Shown: positions 1 to 9,439 of the stretch, piece after piece | Numbering within the stretch: the first letter of the stretch is position 1 | Layout: every line of letters starts with the position of its first letter | Assembly (NCBI RefSeq): GCF_009709555.1 | Contig: NZ_WJBG01000233.1 | Location: 1-56,885, forward strand | DNA from: Streptomyces blattellae | GTDB lineage: Bacteria > Actinomycetota > Actinomycetes > Streptomycetales > Streptomycetaceae | Direction: 5' to 3' | Length of the DNA: 56,885 nucleotides | Program-made: the position numbers and the translations under genes | Notes under the pieces: generated by a model | What the model saw: the letters and a program-made list of their open reading frames with translations, nothing else | Told to the model about the DNA's origin: nothing | The model's database searches: none

Positions 1-852
<852 letters not shown>

Positions 853-880
853 GTGGGCGCCGAGGAAAGGACGCGTCACC

Positions 881-2248
881 ATGCAGAAGACCGCATCGCC
901 GCGACCCGGTCGTACGGCCGTCACCGGGCCCATGGCCTCGCTCGCCGGGCTGCTGCGCGAATGGCTGCCGCGGCAACGGTGGTTCGCGGGCAAGGACCGG
1001 CCCGTCACCGACCTCGCGCTGCTGTCCATGACGGAGCTGTATCCGGGCTGTCTGCATCTGCTGGTGCACGCCGGACCCGCCGCCGTGCCCGCCCCCGGTG
1101 GCACGGGCGCCGCCCCGGCCGGTGACTGCTACCAGCTGCTGCTCGGTGTGCGCAGGCATCTGGCGCCGCGCCTCGGCCGGGCCCTGATCGGACGGGCGGA
1201 GGACGGGCCGCTGGCGGGTCTGACGGTGTACGACGCGCTGCACGACCCGCGCTCGGCGCAGCTGCTGTTGGAGCGGCTGCGGCAGCCCGGCACGGTGGGC
1301 CCCCTTCGCTTCGAAGCCGCCCCGACCGCGGAGATCCCTGCCGGGCTGCCGCCCCGGCTGCTGGACGCCGAGCAGTCCAACTCCTCGCTGGTGTACGGCG
1401 ACGCGTACATCCTGAAGGTGTTCCGGCGCATCCAGCCGGGCGTCAACCCCGACCTGGAGGTGCCGGGCGCGCTGGCCGAGCTGGGCTGCCGCCGGGTGCC
1501 CGCACCGGTGGCCTGGCTGCGGACCACGCATCCGCAGGAGGCGACGCTCGGCGTGCTGCAGCCGTATCTGCGGGACGCGTCCGACGGCTGGACCCTGGCG
1601 CTGCGGGCGCTGTCGTCCGATGCCGACTTCACCGCGCAGGCGCACCAGTTGGGGCAGGCCATGGCGGAGGTGCACCTCGCACTGGCGTCGGCTTTCCCGG
1701 CGGGCGCGCACGAGGAGCACGGCCGCACGGCGGCTGCGATGATCTCGCGGCTGGACGCCGCCGCGCACTGCGTGCCGGCGCTGCGGCCGTTCGTCCCCGG
1801 CCTGCGGACCGCCTTCTCCGCGCTCACGACCTGCGACACGGGACCGCCCGCCCAGCGGATCCACGGCGACCTGCATCTCGGGCAGGTGCTGCGCGCCGGG
1901 CGCGAGTGGTTCGTCATCGACTTCGAGGGCGAGCCGTCCCGGCCGCTCGCCGAGCGGTGCAGCGCCCAGTCGCCGGTGCGGGACATCGCGGGGATGCTGC
2001 GCTCCTTCGACTACGCGGCCCGGCAGCGCCGGCCGTGGCGTCCCGAGTGGGCACGCCGCTGCCGGGAGGCCTACTGCGCGGGCTATGCCGCCCGTGCGGG
2101 CTGGGATCCCCGCAAGAAGCACGGGCTGCTGCGCGCCTACGAGACGGACCGCGCGGTGTACGAAGTGCTGTACGAAGCCAGACACCGTCCGGACTGGCTC
2201 TCCGTGCCGATGGCGGCGATCGAGCGTCTCGCCGTGAGAGGAAGCTGA
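881..2248 (+). CDS. pep2: Maltokinase Pep2 (ATP:maltose 1-phosphotransferase)
   Basis: The 455-residue protein phosphorylates maltose to maltose 1-phosphate, the donor for GlgE maltosyltransferase. It has an APH-like kinase fold: IHGDLHLGQVL is the catalytic loop and VIDFEGEPSRPL the metal-binding DFG-like loop, followed by a conserved RDIAGMLRSFDYA helix. The N-terminal cap has the maltokinase signature LPRQRWFAGKDRPV. The start is the ATG after GAGGAAAGG with an 11-base gap. It sits between treS and glgB with only 4 bases to glgB, so the three form one operon of the TreS-Pep2-GlgE pathway. glgE is not in the window and would be expected upstream of treS. Confidence 0.95.
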   Translation: MQKTASPRPGRTAVTGPMASLAGLLREWLPRQRWFAGKDRPVTDLALLSMTELYPGCLHLLVHAGPAAVPAPGGTGAAPAGDCYQLLLGVRRHLAPRLGRALIGRAEDGPLAGLTVYDALHDPRSAQLLLERLRQPGTVGPLRFEAAPTAEIPAGLPPRLLDAEQSNSSLVYGDAYILKVFRRIQPGVNPDLEVPGALAELGCRRVPAPVAWLRTTHPQEATLGVLQPYLRDASDGWTLALRALSSDADFTAQAHQLGQAMAEVHLALASAFPAGAHEEHGRTAAAMISRLDAAAHCVPALRPFVPGLRTAFSALTTCDTGPPAQRIHGDLHLGQVLRAGREWFVIDFEGEPSRPLAERCSAQSPVRDIAGMLRSFDYAARQRRPWRPEWARRCREAYCAGYAARAGWDPRKKHGLLRAYETDRAVYEVLYEARHRPDWLSVPMAAIERLAVRGS

Positions 2249-2252
2249 AGCC

Positions 2253-4457
2253 GTGGCCCTGCGAGACACCTCCCTCCCCGAGCCGTCCGGCCCGCCGCCG
2301 CCCACGGCCGCGCCCCTGGATCCCGCCGCCCGTGAGCGCCTTCTGTCCGGCGCCCATCACGACCCGCACGCCCTGCTCGGCGCCCATCCGGTGCCGGGCG
2401 GGGTGTTGTTCCGGGCGTTGCGTCCGTTCGCCCGCGCGGTGAGCGTCGTGGTCGACGGGCAGCGCACCGGGCTCGCCTCGGACGGGGACGGCCTGTTCTC
2501 CGCCGTACTGCCGCTGCCGGAGATTCCGTCGTACACGCTGGTGGTGGCATACGAGGACGACGAACACGAGGTGCACGACCCGTACCGCTTCCTGCCCGCC
2601 CTCGGTGATCTCGATCTGCATCTGATCCGCGAGGGCCGGCACGAGCAGCTGTGGCGGGCGCTCGGCGCCGAGCCGATGACCCACCAGGGCGTCACCGGCA
2701 CCCGCTTCACCGTCTGGGCGCCGAACGCCCGGGGTGTCCGCGTCGCCGGTGACTTCACCTGCTGGGACGGTACGGCGTTCCCCATGCGGTCGCTGGGCGC
2801 GTCCGGCGTGTGGGAGCTGTTCCTGCCCGGCATCGGTGAGGGCACCCGCTACAAGTTCGAGATCACCTCCCGGTACGGCCACCGCTTCCTCAAGGCGGAC
2901 CCGATGGCACGCCGTGCGGAGGTGCCGCCGGACACGGCGTCCGTGGTGACCACGTCCGACTACACGTGGGGCGACGCCGAGTGGCTGGCGCGGCGCGGGG
3001 ACGTGCCCGTGCACGTGGCGCCGTTCTCCGTGTACGAGGTGCATCTGCCGTCCTGGCGGCCCGGGCTGACGTACCGTCAACTCGCCGAGGAGCTGCCGGC
3101 CTACGTCAGGGACCTCGGCTTCACCCATGTCGAGCTGATGCCGGTCATGGAGCATCCCTTCGGCGGCTCCTGGGGTTACCAGGTCACGTCGTACTACGCC
3201 CCCACCTCCCGCCTCGGCGCCCCCGACGACTTCAAGTACCTGGTGGACGCCCTGCACCAGGCCGGCATCGGCGTGATCATGGACTGGGTGCCCGCCCATT
3301 TCCCCAAGGACGACTGGGCGCTGGCCCGCTTCGACGGGGATCCGCTGTACGAGCCGGGAGACGACCGGCGGGCCGAGCATCCGGACTGGGGGACGTACGA
3401 GTTCGACTTCGGGCGCACCGAGGTACGCAACTTCCTGGTCGCCAACGCGGTGTACTGGTGCGAGGAGTTCCACATCGACGGGCTGCGGGTGGATGCCGTC
3501 GCCTCGATGCTCTACCTCGACTACTCGCGCGACTCCGGTCAGTGGACGCCCAATGTGTACGGGGGGCGGGAGGATCTGGACGCCGTGGCGTTCCTGCGGG
3601 AGATGAACGCGACCGTGTACCGGCGGGCGCCGGGGGTCGTGATGATCGCCGAGGAGTCGACGGCGTGGGACGGGGTGACCCGGCCGACCGACAGCGGCGG
3701 TCTGGGTTTCGGCCTGAAGTGGAACATGGGGTGGATGCACGACTCGCTGGGCTACATCGCCCACGAGCCGGTCCACCGCAAGTACCACCACCACGAGATG
3801 ACGTTCTCGATGGTCTACGCCTACAGCGAGAACTACGTCCTGCCCATCTCGCACGACGAGGTCGTGCACGGCAAGCAGGCCCTCGTGTCGAAGATGCCGG
3901 GCGACTGGTGGCAGCAGCGCGCCAACCACCGCGCCTATCTCGGCTTCATGTGGGCCCACCCGGGCAAGCAGCTCCTCTTCATGGGCCAGGAGTTCGCCCA
4001 GGGCGCCGAATGGTCCGAGGCGCACGGCCCGGACTGGTGGCTGCTGGACCCGGCGTACGGCGCGGAGGCCGACCACCGCGGGGTGCGGAACCTGGTTCGC
4101 GACCTCAACACGGTCTACCGGGCCACCCCGTCCCTCTGGCAGCGCGACACCGAACCCTCCGGTTTCCGGTGGGTGGTCGGGGACGCCGCCGAGGACAACG
4201 TCTTCGCGTTCCTGAGGTACGACGCCGAGGGCGTCCCGCTGCTCGCGGTCTCCAACCTCTCCCCCGTCGTCCGCCACGACTACCGCCTCGGCGTCCCCGA
4301 CACCGTCCTCGCCTGGTGCGAAACCCTCAACACGGACGCGGCGGAGTACGGCGGCAGCGATGTCACCAACCCCGGCCCGGTCACACCGGAGGACGGGCGT
4401 CTCCGGATCACGCTGCCGCCGCTGGCCACGGTGTGGTTGACGCCCTACACCGTGTGA
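2253..4457 (+). CDS. glgB: 1,4-alpha-glucan branching enzyme GlgB
   Basis: The 734-residue GH13 enzyme introduces alpha-1,6 branches into alpha-glucan. An N-terminal module and a CBM48 domain (TRFTVWAPNARGVRVAGDF) precede the catalytic barrel. Visible catalytic elements are MEHPFGGSWGYQVTSYYAP, the nucleophile Asp in IDGLRVDAVASM (about residue 414), the acid/base Glu in IAEESTAW (about residue 467) and ISHDEVVHGK. The GTG start lies 4 bases after the pep2 stop, with GAGAGGAAG upstream as ribosome site, which argues for co-translation with pep2. Full family length, no lesion seen. In the GlgE pathway it branches the linear polymer built from maltose 1-phosphate. Confidence 0.96.
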   Translation: MALRDTSLPEPSGPPPPTAAPLDPAARERLLSGAHHDPHALLGAHPVPGGVLFRALRPFARAVSVVVDGQRTGLASDGDGLFSAVLPLPEIPSYTLVVAYEDDEHEVHDPYRFLPALGDLDLHLIREGRHEQLWRALGAEPMTHQGVTGTRFTVWAPNARGVRVAGDFTCWDGTAFPMRSLGASGVWELFLPGIGEGTRYKFEITSRYGHRFLKADPMARRAEVPPDTASVVTTSDYTWGDAEWLARRGDVPVHVAPFSVYEVHLPSWRPGLTYRQLAEELPAYVRDLGFTHVELMPVMEHPFGGSWGYQVTSYYAPTSRLGAPDDFKYLVDALHQAGIGVIMDWVPAHFPKDDWALARFDGDPLYEPGDDRRAEHPDWGTYEFDFGRTEVRNFLVANAVYWCEEFHIDGLRVDAVASMLYLDYSRDSGQWTPNVYGGREDLDAVAFLREMNATVYRRAPGVVMIAEESTAWDGVTRPTDSGGLGFGLKWNMGWMHDSLGYIAHEPVHRKYHHHEMTFSMVYAYSENYVLPISHDEVVHGKQALVSKMPGDWWQQRANHRAYLGFMWAHPGKQLLFMGQEFAQGAEWSEAHGPDWWLLDPAYGAEADHRGVRNLVRDLNTVYRATPSLWQRDTEPSGFRWVVGDAAEDNVFAFLRYDAEGVPLLAVSNLSPVVRHDYRLGVPDTVLAWCETLNTDAAEYGGSDVTNPGPVTPEDGRLRITLPPLATVWLTPYTV

Positions 4458-4581
4458 AGCTCCTGCGGAGGCGACTTTCCAGTTCCGGCACCACGGGCTG
4501 TCACCTGGGCTAGATTCGAGCCCACCGATAACCGTGCTCGTCGGTGACGTCACACCTCGTACACAGCAGCAGGAGCAGCGC

Positions 4582-6486
4582 ATGCGCGACTTCGCCCTCG
4601 CGCCACCGGCCACCACGACCATGACCGGCGGACTCGCCGACAGCATCTTCGAGACGGCGGACCTCCGGCCCACCCTCCCGGTGCTCGCGCGCCGCCCCGA
4701 CCCCTCCTCCACGGTCTGGGAGGAGGTGACCGCCGTCGAACTCCGCGACGAAGTGGTCGACTTGGCCAAGGGGTTCATCGCGTCCGGGATCCTGCCGGGC
4801 AACCGCGTGGCGATCATGGCGCGCACCCGGTACGAGTGGACGGTGCTCGGCTACGCCCTGTGGGCCGTGGGCGCCGAAGTCGTACCGATCTACCCGACGT
4901 CGTCGCGCGACCAGATCGAGTGGATCCTGCGGGACGCCGCCTGCGTGGCCATGGTCGTGGAGGACGAGCAGGCCATCATGACCGTCGGATCCGTGTGCTC
5001 GGGGCTGCCGCTGCTGCGCCACGTCTGGCAGTTGGACGCGGGGGCGCTGGAACAGCTGACGGAACGGGGCGTGGTCATCCCGCTGGCCACGGTCGACTCG
5101 TTGCGCCGCATCGTGATGCCGGACTCCACCGCGGTCATCGCCTATACGTCCGGCACTACGGGTCATCCCCTCGGCTGCGCGCTGAGCCATCGCGGACTGG
5201 CGAGCGCCTGCGACACGCTGCTCGCGGGCTGGGGCCACACGGTGGTACCACCCGGAGGGCAGGGATCGGTGCTCGCTTTCCTCCCCTTCTCCCATGTGTA
5301 CGGCCTGGTGGTTCAGGGAGTGTGCATCCGCGGCGGCCTGGTGATGGGCCACGAACCGGACCTGGGCGAGGCGGCACTGTCGGCGGCCCTGCGCTCGTTC
5401 CGGCCCACGTACTTCTGCGCCGTTCCGTCCATCTTCGAGAAGATCTACAAGAACTTCCTGCGCACGGCCCAGCAGGCGGGCCGTGGCGCGCTGTTCGAGC
5501 GGGCGGCCGACACGGCACGGGACTTCGCCATGGCTTCCGAGCGGCAGCGGCTCGGCGAGGGGCCGGGGCCCGGATTCGATCTGCGGCTGCAACACGCCCT
5601 GTACGAGCGGACGGTGTACCGCAAGCTGCGCTCCGCGCTCGGCGGCAGGATGCTCCTGGCGGCGTCCGGCGGCTCACCCCTCAACCGCGAACTCTCCCTC
5701 TTCTACGAGGGCATCGGCCTCTACGTCCACGACGCCTACGGCCTCACCGAGACCAGCGGCGGCATCACGGCGCAGCCGCTGGGCCGGGAGAGGTCCGGAA
5801 CCGTGGGGAAGGCACTTCCGGGCACGGACATCCGGGTGGCCGACGACGGGGAGATCCTGGTGCACGGTCCCTCCGTCTTCCAGGGTTACGTCAACGACGA
5901 GGCCGCCACCCGGGCCGCGCTGTACGGCGGCTGGCTGGCGACCGGGGACATCGGACGGCTCGACCCCGAGGGCTATCTGACGATCACCGGCCGCAAGAAG
6001 GACATCATCATCACCAGCGGCGGCAAGAGCGTCGCGCCCGCGCCGCTGGAGCAGCGGTTGCGTATGCACTGCCTGATCCATCAGGCCGTCGTCGTCGGCG
6101 ACAACCGGCCCTGCGTCGGCGCCCTGATCACCCTGGATCCGGAGTTCCTGGCGCACTGGCGTGGCGCCCTCGCCCTCCCGAGCGACACGCCGAGCCGGGA
6201 CGCCCGGGAGGAGAACGCGCTGCGGGAGGAGATCGCGCGTGCCGTGGCGGCGGCCAACAGTGCCGTGTCACGCTCGGAGTCCATCCGTGTCTTCCGGGTG
6301 CTGTCGGAGCCGTTCGACCTGTCAAACGGGCTGCTGACCCCGTCGATGAAGCTGCGCCGGGACGCGATCGTGGAGCGCTACGCGTTCGAGATCGACGCCA
6401 TGTACCAGGCGCGCTCCCGCAGTTGGCGGCATGCCACGCCGGACGAGTCGGCGGGCTGGGAGGAGTCGGACAACGTGTTCCGGTGA
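4582..6486 (+). CDS. Long-chain fatty acid--CoA ligase (AMP-binding, FadD15-like)
   Basis: The 634-residue adenylating enzyme activates a fatty acid to acyl-AMP and then acyl-CoA. The signature runs IAYTSGTTGHPLG (ATP loop, about residues 190-202), YGLTETSGG (A5), TGDIGRLDPEGYLTITGRKKD (A7/A8 hinge) and a C-terminal Lys-bearing domain. The ATG is chosen over an upstream in-frame GTG at 4534 because AGGAG stands six bases before it. It follows glgB by 124 bases with a TAGATT -10-like hexamer at 4511, so it is probably its own unit. The long-chain class is inferred from the overall FadD15 pattern; the exact substrate cannot be read from the sequence. Confidence 0.9.
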   Translation: MRDFALAPPATTTMTGGLADSIFETADLRPTLPVLARRPDPSSTVWEEVTAVELRDEVVDLAKGFIASGILPGNRVAIMARTRYEWTVLGYALWAVGAEVVPIYPTSSRDQIEWILRDAACVAMVVEDEQAIMTVGSVCSGLPLLRHVWQLDAGALEQLTERGVVIPLATVDSLRRIVMPDSTAVIAYTSGTTGHPLGCALSHRGLASACDTLLAGWGHTVVPPGGQGSVLAFLPFSHVYGLVVQGVCIRGGLVMGHEPDLGEAALSAALRSFRPTYFCAVPSIFEKIYKNFLRTAQQAGRGALFERAADTARDFAMASERQRLGEGPGPGFDLRLQHALYERTVYRKLRSALGGRMLLAASGGSPLNRELSLFYEGIGLYVHDAYGLTETSGGITAQPLGRERSGTVGKALPGTDIRVADDGEILVHGPSVFQGYVNDEAATRAALYGGWLATGDIGRLDPEGYLTITGRKKDIIITSGGKSVAPAPLEQRLRMHCLIHQAVVVGDNRPCVGALITLDPEFLAHWRGALALPSDTPSRDAREENALREEIARAVAAANSAVSRSESIRVFRVLSEPFDLSNGLLTPSMKLRRDAIVERYAFEIDAMYQARSRSWRHATPDESAGWEESDNVFR

Positions 6487-6548
6487 GCGGCCTGCTACTC
6501 CGACCAGGTCAATCACCCGGCAAGCATCGCGCACACACCTCATTCACA

Positions 6549-6579
6549 CCCGCCCGGTGCGTTGGAGGCACCGGGCGGG
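6549..6579. terminator. 12-bp GC-rich hairpin after the acyl-CoA ligase
   Basis: Arms CCCGCCCGGTGC (6549-6560) and GCACCGGGCGGG (6568-6579) pair perfectly around a 7-base loop, 62 bases after the ligase stop. There is no T-run, as is common for actinobacterial terminators. Confidence 0.6.
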
Positions 6580-6733
6580 GCATGGTGGTCCCCGACGCGT
6601 TCGTCTGCCTGCCGCATCCGGCTGGCGGATCTGCTGAAGGCACGGTGGGATCGATGAGGTGCGAGGCAGCGATCCAGGGGCATACGAACCGCGTGCAGTG
6701 GGACCGCCTGGAGCCGCAGAAGGGATGGACAAC

Positions 6734-8101
6734 GTGACACGACCCAGGATCCTGGTGGTTGGCGCAGGCTTCGCCGGAGTGGCGTGCGTACGCCGCCTGG
6801 AACGCAAACTCGCCCCGGACGAGGCCGACGTCACCCTGGTGGCGCCGTTCGCCTACCAGCTCTATCTGCCGCTGCTGCCCCAGGTCGCCTCCGGCGTGCT
6901 GACGCCGCAGTCGATCGCCGTATCGCTGCGCCGCAGCAAGAAATACCGCACCCGGATCATCCCGGGCGGGGCGATAGGCGTGGATCTCAAGGCCAAGGTG
7001 TGCGTCATCCGCACCATCAACGGCCAGATCGTCGACGAGCCCTACGACTACATCGTGCTGGCGCCCGGGAGCGTCACCCGCACCTTCGACATCCCCGGGC
7101 TCACGGACCACGCGTTCGGCATGAAGACCCTCGCCGAGGCCGCCTACATCCGCGACCACGTCATCTCCCAGCTCGACCTCGCCGACTCCAGCCAGGACCC
7201 GGCCGAACGGGCCGCACGGCTGCAGTTCGTGGTCGTCGGCGGCGGATACGCGGGCACCGAGACGGCCGCCTGCCTCCAGCGCCTCACGCACGCCGCCGTC
7301 AAGCGCTACCCCCGCATCGACCCGGCGCTGATCAAGTGGCATCTGATCGACATCGCGCCGAAGCTGATGCCGGAGCTGGGCGACAAGCTCGGCCGCAGTG
7401 CCCAGGAGATCCTGCGCCGACGCGGGATCGAGATCTCCCTCGGCGTCTCCATCGGCAAGGCGGGGCCCGAGGAGGTCACCTTCACCGACGGGCGCGTGAT
7501 CCCCACCCGCACACTGATCTGGACCGCCGGCGTGGTCGCCAGTCCGCTCATCGCCACCCTCGGAGCGGAGACGGTCCGGGGACGGCTCGCGGTCGCCGCC
7601 GAGATGAACCTGCCCGGCCACGACGGTGTCTTCGCTCTCGGCGACGCGGCCGCGGTGCCCGACAAGGCCAAGGACGAGGAGGGCGCGGTCTGCCCGCCGA
7701 CCGCACAGCACGCCATGCGCCAGGGAAAGCGCGTCGCCGACAACGTCATCGCGACCGTGCGCAACCAGCCCATGGTGCCGTACGTCCACAAGGACCTCGG
7801 CCTCGTCGTCGACCTCGGCGGCAAGGACGCCGTGTCCAAGCCGCTCGGCATCGAACTGCGGGGGTTGCCCGCCCAGGCGGTGGCCCGCGGCTACCACTGG
7901 TCGGCGCTGCGCACCAACGTCGCCAAGACGCGGGTCATGACGAACTGGGTGCTCAACGCGCTCGCCGGCGACGATTTCGTGCGCACCGGCTTCCAGTCGC
8001 GCAGGCCCGCCAAGCTGCACGACTTCGAGTACATCCACTCGTATCTGACGCCCGAACAGGTACGGGCGCATGTCGACGGCACGGACCGGCTGGACCAGTG
8101 A
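6734..8101 (+). CDS. ndh: Type II NADH dehydrogenase-like FAD/NAD(P) oxidoreductase
   Basis: The 455-residue pyridine nucleotide-disulfide-type flavoprotein probably passes electrons from NADH to quinone without proton pumping at the inner face of the membrane. It has an N-terminal FAD Rossmann motif (ILVVGAGFAGV), a second dinucleotide fold for NAD(P)H (FVVVGGGYAGTETA) and the late FAD motif GVFALGDAAAVPD. The C-terminal segment (WVLNALAGDDFVRTG) is of the type that attaches NDH-2 to the membrane. The GTG start is preferred because AGAAGGGA lies nine bases upstream; the ATG at 6725 would sit inside that site. No CxxC is seen, so it is not a disulfide reductase. Confidence 0.85.
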   Translation: MTRPRILVVGAGFAGVACVRRLERKLAPDEADVTLVAPFAYQLYLPLLPQVASGVLTPQSIAVSLRRSKKYRTRIIPGGAIGVDLKAKVCVIRTINGQIVDEPYDYIVLAPGSVTRTFDIPGLTDHAFGMKTLAEAAYIRDHVISQLDLADSSQDPAERAARLQFVVVGGGYAGTETAACLQRLTHAAVKRYPRIDPALIKWHLIDIAPKLMPELGDKLGRSAQEILRRRGIEISLGVSIGKAGPEEVTFTDGRVIPTRTLIWTAGVVASPLIATLGAETVRGRLAVAAEMNLPGHDGVFALGDAAAVPDKAKDEEGAVCPPTAQHAMRQGKRVADNVIATVRNQPMVPYVHKDLGLVVDLGGKDAVSKPLGIELRGLPAQAVARGYHWSALRTNVAKTRVMTNWVLNALAGDDFVRTGFQSRRPAKLHDFEYIHSYLTPEQVRAHVDGTDRLDQ

Positions 8102-8578
8102 CGCCGCGACTGATCGACGCTCCTGAGGGATCGCCCGGCATGGGGGCGACGGGACCGGGCGCGGCTGCGGGACCTCGCGGCGGCGTCCGACCCCCGGCCG
8201 ACCGCGCCTGACCGCCGGACTGCGGACGGTGGACGGTGGACGCCGTCACCCTCGCGCCGGCCGTGCTCGCCCTGCCGGGATCCGTCGTGAGCCATCGTCG
8301 TGAGCCATCTGGGGCGATGGCGGCGATGGTCGCCACCTTCGCCATCCGGGAGAAGCAGCGCGCCCCGGCAGGCAGTCACGGGTGACGGCCCCGTGACCTC
8401 TTCTTCGCCGCGCTCAGGCCGACCGGCCTCCAGGTGTGGCGCCGCAGACAGCAGCGAGGACGCCGGCTGCGGGAGGCGTTCCGCGCCCGGCTGGCCCAGC
8501 TCGTGTCCGCGCAGCTCGGGCCGCTGGACGCGGGTCCCGACGCCCGTCGGTGCGCCGCCCAAGCGGTGACGCGGGCGG
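8102..8578. other. Gene-free stretch with a possible decayed ORF
   Basis: No complete gene is visible in these 477 bases. Two plus-strand pieces in different frames have Streptomyces-like codon bias: one near 8286-8382 ending at an in-frame TGA, and one from about 8386 to 8602 that reads LFFAALRPTGLQVW and EAFRARLAQLVSAQLG but has no good start. The second runs into the 3' end of the opposing ATPase gene. This looks like an old gene fragment; I do not recognise the family. Confidence 0.3.
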
Positions 8579-9016
8579 TCAGGACAGCGGCACGACGGCG
8601 GTGATGCACTTGCCGCCCGAGGGCAGGTCCGCGACCCGTATGTCGCGGGCCAGCCGGAGGACGATCGGCCAGCCGCGCCCGCCCGGCCGCTGCCGCCCCT
8701 CCGCGTCGACCGGCGGCTCGGTCACCGGGAGGGCGTCGCTGCGGTCGCAGACCGAGACCCGTACCGCGGGCCCCTCGACGTCGACCCGGAAGTCCGTGAC
8801 CCCGCCGCCGTGCAGGATCGCGTTGGTCGTCAGTTCCGTGGCGACGAGGAGGGCGTCCGACAGGGCGTCGGCACCGCACGCGGTTCCGGTGGCACGGCAG
8901 CGTTCGGTCACCACGCGCTCCACGGTTCTGCGCGCCTCGGCGGGCGCGTAACTCCGCCCGGGACGGCTCGCGGCCGACGCGCCGGCACCGGGGCCGGTAC
9001 TGCGATCCTCGTACAT
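8579..9016 (-). CDS. Anti-sigma-factor-like ATP-binding protein (RsbW/SpoIIAB HATPase)
   Basis: The 145-residue single-domain GHKL ATPase belongs to the large Streptomyces family that binds sigma factors or anti-anti-sigma partners. The N-box ALLVATELTTNAILHGGG, the short D-box VSVCDRSDALP and the G-box GGRGWPIVLRLARDI are present. The ATG at 9016 is chosen over a longer upstream start because AGGAG stands eight bases before it. It is a solitary gene divergent from the small gene at 9175, with no anti-anti-sigma factor or sigma gene beside it, so its partner must be elsewhere. The family is clear; whether it is a kinase is inferred. Confidence 0.85.
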   Translation of the reverse strand: MYEDRSTGPGAGASAASRPGRSYAPAEARRTVERVVTERCRATGTACGADALSDALLVATELTTNAILHGGGVTDFRVDVEGPAVRVSVCDRSDALPVTEPPVDAEGRQRPGGRGWPIVLRLARDIRVADLPSGGKCITAVVPLS

Positions 9017-9174
9017 CCCTCTGGCTCCTGTTCGATACGGAAAGAAGCCGGGCCCGGCTGTGCAAGAGGTCACAGTTATTCGGCTCACCCCTGCGCATCG
9101 CGCCAAACCTCTGCCCGGGAACAGGAGTGGGGGTCATCCGGTCATCACGGGCTGACATGGGGTACCCGGACCGC

Positions 9175-9396
9175 ATGACGGATGTCGTGGACTCGGACGA
9201 ACTGCTACGGCGCATCCAGCGGGCCAGGGCCTACGCCGAAAAGGAGAAGCGGCAGTGGCGGTCGCGCACCGACGCGCTCACGTCCACCGATCCGGACAAG
9301 GCCCGGGACGCGGCCGTACGGACGCTGGCGTACGAGGCCGTGCTCCGGGTGCTGGACGAGATCGTCACCCCGGGCAGGCACAGCGAGGAGCGCTGA
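9175..9396 (+). CDS. Small conserved hypothetical protein (73 aa)
   Basis: The 73-residue protein is highly charged and mostly helical by composition, with an N-terminal stretch DELLRRIQRARAYAEKEKRQW that could form an amphipathic or coiled-coil helix. It has no signal peptide or membrane segment. The ATG follows GGTACCCGGACCGC with no obvious ribosome site; GGGTAC at 9160-9165 resembles a SigB-type -10 element, so the mRNA may be leaderless. I do not recognise a function. It lies 43 bases before the decarboxylase and could be co-transcribed with it. Confidence 0.65.
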   Translation: MTDVVDSDELLRRIQRARAYAEKEKRQWRSRTDALTSTDPDKARDAAVRTLAYEAVLRVLDEIVTPGRHSEER

Positions 9397-9439
9397 CCCG
9401 GGCCGGCGCGGATTGCCTGCCGTGGAGCCGGGAACCCGG

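Noticed and set aside
1914..4826. A 970-codon open frame on the minus strand opposite pep2/glgB
   Set aside because: It is an antisense shadow of high-GC coding DNA; its product is Arg/Gly/Pro/Val-rich with no domain, while the plus strand has complete GH13 motifs.
9160..9165. GGGTAC as a SigB-type -10 element for the 73-residue gene
   Set aside because: No matching GNNT element at the right distance was found, so it is only mentioned in the gene entry and not listed as a promoter.
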